Notes: generated by a model from the sequence alone, not told the origin. A stretch of DNA of 64,000 bases from Alteromonadaceae bacterium M269 (GCA_004353515.1 SMNZ01000001.1:124001-188000), one strand, 5' to 3'. Shown: positions 32,007-43,255, counted from the stretch's first letter. Program-made: numbers and translations.

Positions 32007-34379
32007 GTGATAGATTACGTTCTATGGTATCAAGATTTGGGGATGAACGATGTCGGCCGAGTGGGCGGTAAGAATGCATCACTTGGTGAGATGATCTCAA
32101 ACCTTGCTAACGCTGGTGTACAAGTTCCAGGCGGTTTTGCGACAACTGCAGATGCGTTCAACGAGTTTCTAAAAACCAGTGGCGTTGAAGATAAAATATA
32201 TCAACTTCTTGATGAGTTAGATGTTGATGATGTTAATGCTTTGGCGGAAGCTGGTGCAAAAATCCGTCAATGGATAATCGACACTCCTTTCCAACAAGAA
32301 CTAGAAGATGCTATCCGTTCAAGCTTTGATGAGCTTCAAGGTGATAGTGGTAATGACGTTTCCTTCGCTGTACGTTCATCTGCAACAGCTGAAGATATGC
32401 CAGACGCTTCTTTTGCGGGTCAGCAAGAAACTTTCTTAAATGTAAAAGGTTACGAGTCTGTTCTTGTCGCAATTAAGCACGTATTTGCTTCTTTGTTTAA
32501 TGACAGAGCGATTTCTTATCGTGTTCACCAAGGTTATGACCACAAAGGCGTTGCCTTATCTGCTGGTATTCAGCGCATGGTACGCAGTGATATCTCTTCA
32601 TCAGGCGTTATGTTTTCTATTGATACTGAGTCTGGTTTTGAAGATGTCGTCTTTATCACTTCATCTTACGGTCTTGGTGAGATGGTTGTTCAAGGCGCCG
32701 TTAACCCAGACGAATTTTACGTTCATAAGCCTACGTTAGCAGCGAACCGTCCTGCTATTGTTAGACGTAATTTAGGCAGTAAATTAGTTCAGATGATTTA
32801 TTCGTCTGATCTTGAGCACGGTAAACAAGTTGAAATCGTTGATGTTGATAAATCAGCGAGCGATAAATTCTCTCTAACTGACGATGAAGTTATGTCTTTG
32901 GCTCGTCAGGCACAAATTATTGAAGATCATTACAAACGCCCCATGGATATTGAGTGGGCGAAAGACGGTAATGATGGAAAACTCTATATTGTCCAAGCTC
33001 GTCCCGAAACAGTCCGCAGCCGCGAAGACTCTCAGGTTATTGAGAACTTCAAACTTAAAGGTTCAGCTAAGCTAATTTCTGAAGGTCGTGCGATTGGACA
33101 TAAGATTGGTGCAGGCACCGCGAAGGTTCTTGCTTCAATTGATGAAATGGACAAAATCGAACAAGGCGATGTTCTAGTTACAGATATGACGGACCCTGAT
33201 TGGGAACCGATCATGAAACGTGCATCAGCTATCGTTACTAACCGTGGTGGTAGAACTTGTCACGCCGCAATCATTGCACGTGAAATGGGTATTCCAGCGG
33301 TGGTTGGTTGTGGCGATGCCACTGAAGTTATTCAAACCGGTGACAAGGTGACAGTCTCTTGTGCAGAGGGTGATACTGGTTTTATCTACGGTGAGCAACT
33401 TGATTATGAAGTTGTGACTTCACGTATCGATCAAATGCCGGAAGTACCACTTAAAGTCATGATGAATGTGGGTAACCCTGACAGAGCATTTGATTTCGCT
33501 CGTTTACCGCACAAAGGTGTAGGGCTTGCGCGCCTAGAGTTTATTATCAATCGCATGATTGGTGTTCACCCTAAAGCACTTCTTGATTATGACAATCAGC
33601 CAAGCGATGTGAAGCAAGACATTGATGACATGATGGCGGGTTATGAATCTCCCGTAGAATTCTACGTACAAAAGCTTGTTGAAGGTATTTCAACAATAGG
33701 CGCGGCATTCTCTCCAGAACGCGTTATTGTGCGTATGTCTGACTTTAAGTCGAATGAGTACTTCAACTTGGTTGGTGGTCATCAGTATGAGCCACACGAA
33801 GAGAACCCGATGCTGGGCTTCCGTGGTGCTAGTCGATACATTTCTGATGATTTCCGTGAATGTTTTGCACTTGAGTGTGAAGCAATTAAACGTGTTCGAA
33901 ATGACATGGGCCTAACCAATGTTGAGATCATGATCCCATTCGTAAGAACGCTTGAAGAAGGGCGTCAGGTTATTGCCTTGTTAGCAGAGCGCGGATTGGT
34001 TCAAGGCGAAAACGGCCTGAAAATCATCATGATGTGTGAGCTTCCTTCGAATGCGCTGCTAGCGGATCAATTCTTAGATATCTTCGATGGTTTCTCTATC
34101 GGCTCTAACGATATGACTCAGCTCACTTTAGGTCTTGATAGGGATTCTGGCCTTATTGCTCATTTGTTCGACGAGCGTGATGAAGCGGTTAAGGCATTGC
34201 TAAGCATGGCAATTCAAGCTGCTAAGAAACGCGGTAAGTATGTGGGTATTTGTGGCCAAGGGCCATCTGATCATGAAGACCTAGCGGCATGGTTGGTTGA
34301 ACAGGGTATCGATAGTGTTTCACTTAACCCGGATACCGTTGTTGAAACTTGGTTATATCTTGCCGAACAAAACAAGTAA
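32007..34379 (+). CDS. ppsA: Phosphoenolpyruvate synthase PpsA
   Basis: 790 residues, normal length. It makes PEP, AMP and Pi from pyruvate, ATP and water for gluconeogenesis. N-terminal ATP-grasp domain with [11 protein letters not shown] and [23 protein letters not shown]; phosphohistidine domain with [15 protein letters not shown], where the catalytic His is residue 419 and Thr417 is the expected PpsR target; C-terminal PEP-binding barrel with [12 protein letters not shown]. It starts with GTG, with TTGGAG about 9 bases ahead. Terminator downstream. Confidence 0.97.
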   Translation: MIDYVLWYQDLGMNDVGRVGGKNASLGEMISNLANAGVQVPGGFATTADAFNEFLKTSGVEDKIYQLLDELDVDDVNALAEAGAKIRQWIIDTPFQQELEDAIRSSFDELQGDSGNDVSFAVRSSATAEDMPDASFAGQQETFLNVKGYESVLVAIKHVFASLFNDRAISYRVHQGYDHKGVALSAGIQRMVRSDISSSGVMFSIDTESGFEDVVFITSSYGLGEMVVQGAVNPDEFYVHKPTLAANRPAIVRRNLGSKLVQMIYSSDLEHGKQVEIVDVDKSASDKFSLTDDEVMSLARQAQIIEDHYKRPMDIEWAKDGNDGKLYIVQARPETVRSREDSQVIENFKLKGSAKLISEGRAIGHKIGAGTAKVLASIDEMDKIEQGDVLVTDMTDPDWEPIMKRASAIVTNRGGRTCHAAIIAREMGIPAVVGCGDATEVIQTGDKVTVSCAEGDTGFIYGEQLDYEVVTSRIDQMPEVPLKVMMNVGNPDRAFDFARLPHKGVGLARLEFIINRMIGVHPKALLDYDNQPSDVKQDIDDMMAGYESPVEFYVQKLVEGISTIGAAFSPERVIVRMSDFKSNEYFNLVGGHQYEPHEENPMLGFRGASRYISDDFRECFALECEAIKRVRNDMGLTNVEIMIPFVRTLEEGRQVIALLAERGLVQGENGLKIIMMCELPSNALLADQFLDIFDGFSIGSNDMTQLTLGLDRDSGLIAHLFDERDEAVKALLSMAIQAAKKRGKYVGICGQGPSDHEDLAAWLVEQGIDSVSLNPDTVVETWLYLAEQNK

Positions 34380-34399
34380 GTTACTTATTGATTGATAAC

Positions 34400-34432
34400 A
34401 AAAAAGGCTGCCATTTGCAGCCTTTTTTCTTT
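34400..34432. terminator. Bidirectional terminator after ppsA
   Basis: AAAAAAGGCTGC and GCAGCCTTTTTT form a 12-bp stem around CATTT. It serves ppsA and the convergent small membrane protein gene. Confidence 0.92.
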
Positions 34433-34442
34433 TAAGCTTGTT

Positions 34443-34661
34443 TTATCTAAACTTCCTTGTTAACAGGAACCTGTCCAGCCATCTGGCTGATCTACTCATA
34501 CTGTTCTGACATTTCTTTAGCCACTTTCGAGCAGCTGGGAAATCTATGCTTAATAGCATCAATCCACCTATAACAAAGAGTATAGAACCTGGTAAAATAA
34601 AAAATATAACGCCGAAGCTAATGGCTAATACAGCGGTGATTATTCTTAGTTTCTTTTTCAC
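34443..34661 (-). CDS. Small PGPGW-type membrane protein
   Basis: 72 residues with two hydrophobic segments separated by a turn (FGVIFFILPGSILFVIGGLMLLSIDFPAARKWLKK). The ILPGS..F.IGG...L..D.P.ARK pattern resembles putative transmembrane PGPGW proteins (PF09656). Function unknown. The C-terminal 25 residues are strongly basic, probably cytoplasmic. Confidence 0.7.
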   Translation of the reverse strand: MKKKLRIITAVLAISFGVIFFILPGSILFVIGGLMLLSIDFPAARKWLKKCQNSMSRSARWLDRFLLTRKFR

Positions 34662-34877
34662 GGTAGATTTTTGACCAAGGCCTGTTTATTGTTGCTGTAA
34701 GACTATGTTTTTCATGATGAGTTTCACAAGTTCGAGTTGTAACAGAAAGTTACTTAACTGAGAGGCTGACGCAAAATGAAACATTTAGCATGGCGAAATT
34801 ACATTTGATTGACATCTTTACTGCTTAAATTTAGCTATTATTAACAGGGAAACTAGCTACAAGTGCACACACAAATA

Positions 34878-36059
34878 ATGAAAAAACAAACACTACTCAA
34901 GATATTTTTACCGATTTTTGCTTTAGGCGTTGGCGTTTTGCTGATGTCGGGGATTAAAGCGACAGGACAAGAAGAGGCAGAAAAGGAAGAAGTTGATGTT
35001 CGCCCTACGGTAACAGTCAAGTTAGCTAGAGCAGAAGATTATCAAGTGATTCTCAGCAGCTTTGGGGAAGTGAAGTCTGTAGAAGATACTATGTTGTCTG
35101 CACAGGTTTCAGGTGAAGTCACACATTGGAATGAGAACTTTGTTGCCGGCGGACTTGTGCGTCGAGGCGAGGTTTTATTTAGCATCGATAAAATACGTTA
35201 TGAATCTGCAGTATTGCAAGCAGAGGCTGACGTGAGTGTGGCTGAAGCGAGTCTGATTGAAGAAAGAGCTCGCGGGGAAGTCGCAAAAAGAGAAGCGAAA
35301 ACATTACCCGCTGCCAAGGTTACTGACTTATATCTGCGTAAGCCTCAGTTACTGAGCGCAGAAGCTAACTTAAAGTCTGCACAGGCAAGGTTAAAGCTAG
35401 CGCAAAGAGATCTGGAATTCTGTGATGTTAAAGCGCCATATGATGCGTTGGTAATTAGCCGAACTATCGGTGTAGGACAATTTGTTAATCAAGGCGCGCA
35501 AGTTGCTCAGATCAGTAATATTGAAGCAGCTGAAGTTGTTTTCCCTGTAGCTGGTTTTGATAACGCCTTTTTACCGAATGAATTGAAAGGTAACGCAGCC
35601 TCTTTAATTAGTCGTGGTAATCAAACATTTGCTCGCGAGGCTAAAATTTCACGTGATTTAGGCGTTGTTGATCGCAGTACGCGTATGGGACAGCTTGTTG
35701 TTCAGGTAGAAGACCCGTACAGCCTAAAAACTCAAGCACCTAAAATGCCTTTTGGCACTTATGTTGAAGTTGAGTTTATTGGACAAGTATTGTCGAACGT
35801 ATACAAGCTTCCACAGGAGTGGGTCAACAATGACACTGTTTGGGTAGTCGGAAACGACAAAAAGCTGATTCCGAAAAAGGTAACTGTTGTTCGTGAAGAA
35901 GGGCCATTCTTTTTGGTTAGCGCTGGGCTAGCCGAGAATGACCAACTTGTGACAACACTACCAGAGTACCCTCAAGAAGGTATGGAAGTAAAAATCGATG
36001 GTGAGCCAGATGACTTTGAAACTCCGGCCAAATTATCGATTCTTGCCGACAACAATTAA
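34878..36059 (+). CDS. RND efflux periplasmic adaptor (membrane fusion protein)
   Basis: About 393 residues. One N-terminal hydrophobic segment (KIFLPIFALGVGVLLMSGI), then lipoyl-like halves (LSAQVSGEVTHWNENFVAGGLVRRGEVLFSID and FCDVKAPYDALVISRTIGVGQFVNQG) with a coiled-coil hairpin of about 55 residues between them, and a beta-barrel and membrane-proximal domain. The start may be ATG 34878 or GTG 34863; neither has a good ribosome site. It is followed after 14 bp by the RND permease. No outer-membrane channel gene is in the window, so it would share a TolC-type protein. Confidence 0.9.
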   Translation: MKKQTLLKIFLPIFALGVGVLLMSGIKATGQEEAEKEEVDVRPTVTVKLARAEDYQVILSSFGEVKSVEDTMLSAQVSGEVTHWNENFVAGGLVRRGEVLFSIDKIRYESAVLQAEADVSVAEASLIEERARGEVAKREAKTLPAAKVTDLYLRKPQLLSAEANLKSAQARLKLAQRDLEFCDVKAPYDALVISRTIGVGQFVNQGAQVAQISNIEAAEVVFPVAGFDNAFLPNELKGNAASLISRGNQTFAREAKISRDLGVVDRSTRMGQLVVQVEDPYSLKTQAPKMPFGTYVEVEFIGQVLSNVYKLPQEWVNNDTVWVVGNDKKLIPKKVTVVREEGPFFLVSAGLAENDQLVTTLPEYPQEGMEVKIDGEPDDFETPAKLSILADNN

Positions 36060-36073
36060 TTAGGAACGCCGTT

Positions 36074-39000
36074 ATGTCTCAAGAGCAAGAAAAACAAACG
36101 GGCCTCATTGCCTATTTTGCTAATAACTCTGTTGCTGCGAATTTGATGATGGCATTTATCATCATCATGGGGGTGATTAGTTATTTCACTATTCAGCGTC
36201 AGATGTTCCCAAATATCGAAATTAACTACATTGAGGTAGAAGCAACTTATCGAGGAGCTTCTCCTCAAGAAATTAGTGAAAGCATACTGATTAAGATTGA
36301 AGAAGCACTGAAAGACGTAACCGAAGTTAAACGTAGCGTTTCGAGAGCTTTTAGAAATAGCGGCCGCATTAGTTTAGAGATTAAAACAGATGCGAACCTG
36401 ACTGATGTTTTAGATAAAGTGAAACAGCGAGTCGACAGTATTGCGACTTTCCCGGCAGAAATGGAACCTGTCACCGTTTCACAAGTTGAATTCCAGCAAG
36501 ATGTTATTGAAATGTCTCTTGTCGGTGATTTACCTTTATCTGAGTTGAAACCCTTTGTTAAAGAGATTGAAACCGAGCTGTTGGAGCTCGATAACATCTC
36601 TTTGGTCAATGCCGAGACACCTGATGACGAAATTGGGATCGAAATAAGACCTGATGTTTTACGTAAGTACAATTTAACGCTGGATGATGTCACTAGAGCA
36701 ATAAGACGTCATTCATCTAACTTTTCTGCGGGACAGTTAAGAACAGAGTCTGGCTTAGTTTCTGTACGTATCGAAAACCAGTACTACGATGGTGATGAGT
36801 TCCGTCAGATTCCGGTGAAAATCGGGGAAAATGGCGGCAAGGTCCTACTTCAAGATGTGGCCATCATTAAAGATGAGTTCACCGAAGGTGAAAGGTATTT
36901 CAAGTACTCAGGTGAAAATGCTATTTTCATGTCAGTGAAAGCGACACGTGATCAAAGCACCATTCCTGTAGCTAAATCGGTGAAGGATTATATCGCAGCG
37001 AAAAACGCAAAATTACCGGAAGGTTTAGAGTTAAAGATATTAGTTGATATGACTTATTATCTGAATGCGCGTTTAGACATGATGCTAAAGAATCTCGTTC
37101 AAGGGTCTATTCTTGTTGCTTTAATGTTGACTATTTTCTTGCGCTTTAGATTAGCTTTCTGGGTTATGTTAGGCTTGCCTATCTGTTTCTTAGGCGCATT
37201 AATGTTGATGCCTGTATTCGGCGTAACCATCAATATCTTGTCGCTTTTCGCCTTTATCATGGTACTGGGTATTGTGGTAGATGATGCCATCGTCATTGGT
37301 GAAAGTGCTTACACGGAAATTGAGAAAAAAGGCGGCGGAGTTGAGAATGTTATTCGAGGCGCTAAACGCGTTGCCACACCTGCGACATTTGGTGTTTTGA
37401 CGACTATCGCTGTTTTCGCACCATCGCTGTTTTCTTCAGGGCCGGAAGGTGCTTTCTTCTACAATATCGCTGTAGTGGCAATACTTTGTCTTGTTTTCAG
37501 TTTGATTGAATCCAAACTTATTTTGCCTGCGCATTTAGCGCACATGAAATTCACTCCGGTTAAACCAACCAGTTGGCGAGCAGGTTTTAATAGAAGCTTC
37601 TTTAGTTTCGTTAATGGCCCGTATAAAAACTTCGTAACTCGTTGTACCGAATATCGTTGGTTTACGCTTTGTGTATTTATTGCGTTGTTGATGATGAGCT
37701 GGGCTTTGGTCTCTGCGAACCACGTGCGCATGGTACCAACACCTAAAGTGCCTCACGATTTCCCAAGTATCCGTATTGAGATGAACGAAACCGTTTCTGA
37801 CGACGCAACTATCTTTGCTCTGAAAACTGTTGAGAAAATTGTTTACGACATCGATGATGAGATTGAACGTGAATACGGGCAGAAAATGGTTAAGGACATG
37901 TTGGCCTTTAACCAAGGTAGAACTCGAGCACGTTTGGTTATTCCTTTGGTTGATGAAGAAATTCGTCCAATCGATACTTTTGAATTGGCAAGGCGTTGGC
38001 GAGAAGCAATGCCTACGATTCCTGGCATGAAGTCTTTCAGTGTGCAGGATGACGTTAATGGTGGACGTGATGGCGGAGAGTTTGGTTATCTTCTCTTTGG
38101 CCCTGAAATTGATACCTTGAATGCAGCAGGTTTAGATTTCATCAGCATGTTGCAACAGCAAACGGGGCTTTTCGATATTAGTTCGACCATTGACCCGGTG
38201 AGTAAAGAAATTCAGTTAGAACTTAAGCCAGTAGCTTTTGATCTTGGTTTGGATTTAGCAACCATTGCTGGACAAGTCGGTAATAGCTTCTTCGGTGGTG
38301 AGGCACAACGTGTTATCCGTGGTGGTGAAGAAGTGCGAGTGATGGTGAGATACCCCAAACTAACACGTGAACGCTTTGCTGAATTGAAGTATACCACTAT
38401 ATCAACACCGAGTGGTCAGGAAGTGATGCTTGGTGATGTTGTTTCGCTCAAAGAAACCGCGGGTATTAGTTATATTCGCCGCGAAGGCGGTTACGCCAGC
38501 GTTTATGTTTCGGGATCTATCGATGAGCAGTTAGTTGAGCCTGACGAAATTGTGAAAACGATTCGTGAAACACTGTTACCTGAACTTCAGAAAATGTATC
38601 CGTCTGTTAAAACAGAATTGGGTGGATCTATCGAAGAGCAACAAGCTCAGCAGAATGAGCAAATTATGTTCTTCTTGGCTGGGATGTTGATGGTCTTTAT
38701 TCTGTTAGCAGTTCCATTGAAGAGTTATTCCCAACCGCTCATTATTATGTCCGTTATTCCATTTAGTTTAACGGGCGCGATTTGGGGACACTATTTCTTT
38801 AGCCTGGATTTGAGCATGATGTCGACCTTCGGTCTGATAGCAGCTGCGGGGGTTGTTATCAACGATAGCTTGGTAATGATCGACTTTGTCAACCAGAGAC
38901 GCAAAGAAGGCTATGCGATGAAAGAATCTGTTATTGAAGCTGGTTGTGCTCGTTTTAGGGCGATAACGCTTACTTCTATAACAACTTTCGTTGGCGTACT

Positions 39001-39220
39001 ACCGATAATGTTTGAGACAAGCTTACAAGCACGTTTCGTTATACCTATGGCAGTGGCTTTAGGGTTTGCAGTGTTGTATGCAACGCTGGTGACGCTGATA
39101 CTTATCCCTTGCTTATATTTGATATTGGATGATCTGAAGTTAGTTTTAGGTAAGCCTTATCGTATGATTGTGAAGAAGAAAGCGCCTACAGAACCTTTGG
39201 TTGAGCAGACTGGCAATTAA
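36074..39220 (+). CDS. RND efflux permease (AcrB-like superfamily)
   Basis: 1048 residues with 12 predicted membrane helices: one near the N-terminus, five at about 340-490, one at about 550, and five at about 870-1010, with two large periplasmic loops. GIVVDDAIVIGE in helix 4 has the Asp pair used for proton relay. It pumps substrate outward using proton influx; spectrum not predictable. Co-transcribed with the adaptor. Terminator at 39252. Confidence 0.93.
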   Translation: MSQEQEKQTGLIAYFANNSVAANLMMAFIIIMGVISYFTIQRQMFPNIEINYIEVEATYRGASPQEISESILIKIEEALKDVTEVKRSVSRAFRNSGRISLEIKTDANLTDVLDKVKQRVDSIATFPAEMEPVTVSQVEFQQDVIEMSLVGDLPLSELKPFVKEIETELLELDNISLVNAETPDDEIGIEIRPDVLRKYNLTLDDVTRAIRRHSSNFSAGQLRTESGLVSVRIENQYYDGDEFRQIPVKIGENGGKVLLQDVAIIKDEFTEGERYFKYSGENAIFMSVKATRDQSTIPVAKSVKDYIAAKNAKLPEGLELKILVDMTYYLNARLDMMLKNLVQGSILVALMLTIFLRFRLAFWVMLGLPICFLGALMLMPVFGVTINILSLFAFIMVLGIVVDDAIVIGESAYTEIEKKGGGVENVIRGAKRVATPATFGVLTTIAVFAPSLFSSGPEGAFFYNIAVVAILCLVFSLIESKLILPAHLAHMKFTPVKPTSWRAGFNRSFFSFVNGPYKNFVTRCTEYRWFTLCVFIALLMMSWALVSANHVRMVPTPKVPHDFPSIRIEMNETVSDDATIFALKTVEKIVYDIDDEIEREYGQKMVKDMLAFNQGRTRARLVIPLVDEEIRPIDTFELARRWREAMPTIPGMKSFSVQDDVNGGRDGGEFGYLLFGPEIDTLNAAGLDFISMLQQQTGLFDISSTIDPVSKEIQLELKPVAFDLGLDLATIAGQVGNSFFGGEAQRVIRGGEEVRVMVRYPKLTRERFAELKYTTISTPSGQEVMLGDVVSLKETAGISYIRREGGYASVYVSGSIDEQLVEPDEIVKTIRETLLPELQKMYPSVKTELGGSIEEQQAQQNEQIMFFLAGMLMVFILLAVPLKSYSQPLIIMSVIPFSLTGAIWGHYFFSLDLSMMSTFGLIAAAGVVINDSLVMIDFVNQRRKEGYAMKESVIEAGCARFRAITLTSITTFVGVLPIMFETSLQARFVIPMAVALGFAVLYATLVTLILIPCLYLILDDLKLVLGKPYRMIVKKKAPTEPLVEQTGN

Positions 39221-39251
39221 GAATTAGCTATTTAAACAAGAACCAATGATT

Positions 39252-39284
39252 AAAAATGCCATTCTCACAGAATGGCATTTTTGT
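39252..39284 (+). terminator. Rho-independent terminator after the RND genes
   Basis: AAAAATGCCATTC and GAATGGCATTTTT form a 13-bp stem with a TCACA loop. Confidence 0.93.
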
Positions 39285-39392
39285 TTATAGATTAAGCTTA
39301 CTGAAATAGAAATTCCTATCCTATTTTGACCATTCAATCAGTTGCTTGAATAAGGTATAGTTCGCTGTAACTTATGCCAGTCAAACACCTAA

Positions 39393-42300
39393 ATGATCCC
39401 CGTCGTACACTCTGAATCTCTACTGGAAAAAACTTATACGAGTTTTTTAGATGAACTAAAAATGTCCCCTTATGCTGGAGATATTGAAAGCTCTTACTCA
39501 AGCCGATTAGCTGTTGCGACAGATAACAGTATTTATCAGAAGCTTCCTCAAGCTGTTTTACTGCCTAAAACTGCAGAAGATGTGTCCCATATTGGGTGTA
39601 TTGCGGCAAATCATCCTCAGGTTAAGTTTAGCCCAAGAGGGGGAGGAACGGGTACTAATGGACAGTCTCTAACCTCCGGTATTGTTGTGGATATGTCTCG
39701 ACATATGAATCAGATTATCGAAATCAATGTTGAGGAAAAGTGGGTTAGAGTGCAATCAGGTGTTGTCAAAGATGCGTTAAATGATTTCTTAAAACCGCAT
39801 GGTTTCTTCTTTGCGCCTGATTTATCAACCAGTAATAGAGCAACTATTGGTGGCATGATAAATACTGATGCGTCAGGTCAAGGGTCACTCGTGTATGGTA
39901 AAACCAGTGATCATGTTTTAGCGTTGTCTTCTGTCCTAGCTGATGGAACAGTACTTGATACTTCCCCAATAGCGCTAGAAGAATTTGAGAAGGTTAATCA
40001 AGAACGCTACCAAGAAGTTTGTGCGCAGCTTATTGAAACCTGCAAAGGTAAGCGAGATAAGATCCAAGCGAAATTCCCTCGACTAAATCGATTCCTAACA
40101 GGATACGATTTAGAGCATGGGATATCGGACGATTTATCAACGTTAGATGTGAGCCGATTGATAACAGGATCTGAAGGTTCTTTAGCGTTTGTAACTGAAG
40201 CTAAGCTCAATATTACCCCCATCCCCAAATACAAAGCACTGGTTAACATTAAGTATGATTCTTTTGAATCAGCTCTACGTCACGCTCCGAAAATGGTAGA
40301 GGCAAAGGCAACATCGGTTGAAACCGTTGATAGTAACGTCTTGAATCTCGCTAAAAAGGACATTGTTTGGCATTCAGTAAAAGAGTTAATCAGTGATGTT
40401 CCAAACAAGGAGATCATGGGACTTAATATCGTTGAGTATACCGGAGAGGAACTCGAAGATTTTAAGCATCGCATAGAACAGTTGAGTGGATCATTAGAAA
40501 AAGCCGCAGCAGACGGTGAATCTGGTGTTATTGGTTATCAGGTGACTTACGACCTAAAAGAGATTAGTCGTATTTACGGTATGCGTAAAAAGGCGGTAGG
40601 TTTACTTGGTAAAACAAAAGGTTGGGAAAAGCCAATTGCCTTTGCTGAAGATACCGCTGTACCCCCAGAGAATTTAGCTGACTTCATCATGGAGTTTCGA
40701 GCGCTGCTAGATGAGAAAGGACTGTATTACGGCATGTTCGGTCATGTTGACGCTGGCGTTTTACACGTACGTCCAGCTTTTGATATGTGCGATCCTAAGC
40801 AAGAAGTCATGATGCATGAGCTTTCGGATAAAGTTGTTGAGCTCGTGGCTAAGTATGGCGGATTGATGTGGGGAGAGCACGGTAAAGGCTATCGAAGTGA
40901 ATACGGGCCAGCTTTTTTTGGTGATGAACTTTTTACCGAGTTAAGAAAAATTAAACAGGTTTTTGATCCGCATAATCAAATGAATCCTGGAAAGATATGT
41001 ACACCGCTTAATTCGGATGAGCAACTAGTCAAGGTATCAGATAAAAAGCGAGGGCACTTTGATAAGCAAATTCCAATCAACGTCAGGAATAGCTTTGAAC
41101 CTGCACTAAGTTGTAATGGAAACGGGCTTTGCTTTAATTACGATACGAAAAGCCCAATGTGTCCGTCGAGCAAAATAACTGCTGATCGAAGACATAGTCC
41201 TAAAGGCAGGGCTGGCATAATGCGCGAATGGTTGCGCTTGGTTAGTGAACAGAATTACGATTTTGCCGATTCGGGAGTTGAAGACTCATCAAAGACCAAA
41301 ACACCTCTTTTTACACGTTGGGCCAATAGCCTGAGTAAAAAGGATGACGATGACTTTTCGCATGAAGTCATGGAGGTTATGGACGGCTGTCTTGCCTGTA
41401 AAGCTTGTGCAACTCAATGCCCGGTGAATGTTGATGTACCGAGTTTTAGAGCACGTTTTTTAAACTTGTACTACCAACGTTATAGCAGACCATTGAAAGA
41501 CTACCTCGTCGCTAATATTGAAGCTTTAGCGCCTTTCATGGCCAAGATACCCAGTGTTATTAACGTATTTTTGCGCCAGAAATGGATGCAAAATGCATTG
41601 AAAAAAACACTTGGCTACGTCGATACTCCTATTTTATCTGTACCAACTCTGCAAAGTCAGGTTGAATCGTCAAATTACAAGTCCTTTGATTTGGATTATC
41701 TAAACGGATTAACAAATGAGCAACGTAAGAAAACACTGCTGATTGTTCAAGATCCGTTTACGAGCTTTTATGATGCTAAAGTAATCAGTGACCTGATGAC
41801 TTTGACTCGAAAGCTGGGTGTTGAGCCTATTTTGCTTCCATTCAAGCCCAATGGAAAACCGCAGCATGTTAAAGGGTTTCTTAGTCAGTTTGCGAAGACG
41901 GCTCGTTCGACATCTGAGTTTCTTAATCAAGTTGGTGAGCTTGGTATCCCAATGGTGGGCGTTGACCCGTCCATGGTGCTTTGCTACCGAGATGAGTATA
42001 AGAAAGCGTTAGGGGACAAGAGAGGGAGTTTCCAAGTTGATTTGGTGCATGAATGGCTGATTGAGCGATTGGTTGAATTACCATCCAGAACAATATCTTC
42101 AAGCGATTTTCATTTATTTGGGCATTGCACTGAGAAAACGGCCCTTCCAAAAAGTGAGGGCCAATGGCAACAGATATTTGAGCACTTCGGCCTTAGATTA
42201 AATGTTGTTAGCGTTGGCTGCTGTGGTATGGCAGGTACATATGGACATGAGGCAAGTCATTTGGAACACTCTCAAGGAATATTCGGGTTGAGTTGGCAAG

Positions 42301-42425
42301 AGCCAATAAGTAACTTACCACCAGAACAAGTATTGGCTACGGGGTATTCTTGTCGTAGTCAGGTTAAGCGATTTGAGCAGTTTGCACCAAGACACCCGCT
42401 CCAGGTGCTTAATGATATGCTTTAG
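39393..42425 (+). CDS. ydiJ: FAD- and Fe-S-binding dehydrogenase of the YdiJ type
   Basis: 1010 residues. N-terminal FAD-binding type 4 domain (about 35-270: FSPRGGGTGTNGQSL, FAPDLSTSNRATIGGMINTDASG), FAD-oxidase C-terminal domain (about 275-540), then a ferredoxin-like region with CLACKACATQCPVNVDVPSFRA near 667-690, and a C-terminal CCG domain (SVGCCGMAGTYGHE). E. coli YdiJ has been assigned D-2-hydroxyglutarate dehydrogenase activity; a D-lactate-dehydrogenase role is the alternative. Membrane-associated electron transfer is likely. The small downstream genes may be in the same transcript. Confidence 0.92.
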   Translation: MIPVVHSESLLEKTYTSFLDELKMSPYAGDIESSYSSRLAVATDNSIYQKLPQAVLLPKTAEDVSHIGCIAANHPQVKFSPRGGGTGTNGQSLTSGIVVDMSRHMNQIIEINVEEKWVRVQSGVVKDALNDFLKPHGFFFAPDLSTSNRATIGGMINTDASGQGSLVYGKTSDHVLALSSVLADGTVLDTSPIALEEFEKVNQERYQEVCAQLIETCKGKRDKIQAKFPRLNRFLTGYDLEHGISDDLSTLDVSRLITGSEGSLAFVTEAKLNITPIPKYKALVNIKYDSFESALRHAPKMVEAKATSVETVDSNVLNLAKKDIVWHSVKELISDVPNKEIMGLNIVEYTGEELEDFKHRIEQLSGSLEKAAADGESGVIGYQVTYDLKEISRIYGMRKKAVGLLGKTKGWEKPIAFAEDTAVPPENLADFIMEFRALLDEKGLYYGMFGHVDAGVLHVRPAFDMCDPKQEVMMHELSDKVVELVAKYGGLMWGEHGKGYRSEYGPAFFGDELFTELRKIKQVFDPHNQMNPGKICTPLNSDEQLVKVSDKKRGHFDKQIPINVRNSFEPALSCNGNGLCFNYDTKSPMCPSSKITADRRHSPKGRAGIMREWLRLVSEQNYDFADSGVEDSSKTKTPLFTRWANSLSKKDDDDFSHEVMEVMDGCLACKACATQCPVNVDVPSFRARFLNLYYQRYSRPLKDYLVANIEALAPFMAKIPSVINVFLRQKWMQNALKKTLGYVDTPILSVPTLQSQVESSNYKSFDLDYLNGLTNEQRKKTLLIVQDPFTSFYDAKVISDLMTLTRKLGVEPILLPFKPNGKPQHVKGFLSQFAKTARSTSEFLNQVGELGIPMVGVDPSMVLCYRDEYKKALGDKRGSFQVDLVHEWLIERLVELPSRTISSSDFHLFGHCTEKTALPKSEGQWQQIFEHFGLRLNVVSVGCCGMAGTYGHEASHLEHSQGIFGLSWQEPISNLPPEQVLATGYSCRSQVKRFEQFAPRHPLQVLNDML

Positions 42426-42472
42426 TGGCATAACGCCATGATGAGATAATAATAATATTAGGAAAATGTAGT

Positions 42473-42901
42473 ATGGCAACAGAACAAGTTCATCCAAACG
42501 AACCTCAAAATGAGGAAGAGCTTTCAGCATGGGTTAGGGCGCAATTTCAGTTGGCGAATCAGTATTTGGCGGAGCACGGGGTTTTATTTGAGTCCGTTTA
42601 TGCTGAAGACAGTCGTTATCTAGCGCCTTACTTTTCATTATGGAAAATTAAAGCAATGGATGGCCAAATATACTGGGTTTTAGGTGGCGATATGCCGTCC
42701 GATCACGTCAATTTTGAAGTTTCTGAAACCGCTAAAGGTGCTCTAAGGCACTTTTCTTTGGGGTGGCAGCTTAAAGCCGAAAATATTCGCTCTGCAGAAA
42801 GCGAAGACCCTGAAAGGGTCACACATGCAGATATGCTGATTAAAAAAGCTGAAATGATGTATGCCTTGTATAAAGATGAAAGTATTTGGGGACAGCAGTA
42901 A
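42473..42901 (+). CDS. DUF4826-family protein
   Basis: 142 residues, acidic, no signal or membrane segment. Pattern WVRAQFQLANQYLAEHGVLFESVYAEDSRYLAPYFSLWKIKA...YWVLGGDMPSDHV. I recognise this as DUF4826, function unknown. 47 bp after ydiJ. Confidence 0.75.
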   Translation: MATEQVHPNEPQNEEELSAWVRAQFQLANQYLAEHGVLFESVYAEDSRYLAPYFSLWKIKAMDGQIYWVLGGDMPSDHVNFEVSETAKGALRHFSLGWQLKAENIRSAESEDPERVTHADMLIKKAEMMYALYKDESIWGQQ

Positions 42902-42967
42902 ATGAGAGTTGGGAAGTTTGTCGTAACTTCCCATCAATGAATATAGGGAAGTCGATATGGTAATAGT

Positions 42968-43252
42968 ATGGAACAGTTGATTTTTATTTTTTCATTGAGC
43001 TGGCTCATCGCTTATGGACTGATTCTATGTATAAGGAAGTTTGCCACCTTATATAAAAGTGAAATGCTGGCTTTTACCAAAGCCGTGTTTGTTTTACCTA
43101 CTGTTGGGATAGGGCATGGCATAGTGCCAGTGCCCGCTTGGTACCCGATCTACAACATTTCAAATTTTGATAACGTGACAGTCTCCATATCCGTTGTAGT
43201 TATGGTTCTTGGTTTTCTATATTTCTGGCTAACGGGTCGACCTCGTCGTTGA
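42968..43252 (+). CDS. Small membrane protein of unknown function
   Basis: 94 residues with three hydrophobic segments (about 3-22, 38-55, 70-90) and a basic C-terminus (TGRPRR). GIGHGIVPVPAWYPIYNIS lies between helices 2 and 3. No family recognised. Followed by a hairpin shared with roxA. Confidence 0.65.
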   Translation: MEQLIFIFSLSWLIAYGLILCIRKFATLYKSEMLAFTKAVFVLPTVGIGHGIVPVPAWYPIYNISNFDNVTVSISVVVMVLGFLYFWLTGRPRR

Positions 43253-43255
43253 AGG

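Noticed and set aside
34675..34856. Possible fourth copy of the MITE-like repeat
   Set aside because: The left end (ggcctgtttattgttgctgta) matches copy A at about 20 of 22 bases, and a CTAG follows at 34853, but the right end and interior do not align convincingly. Possibly a decayed copy.
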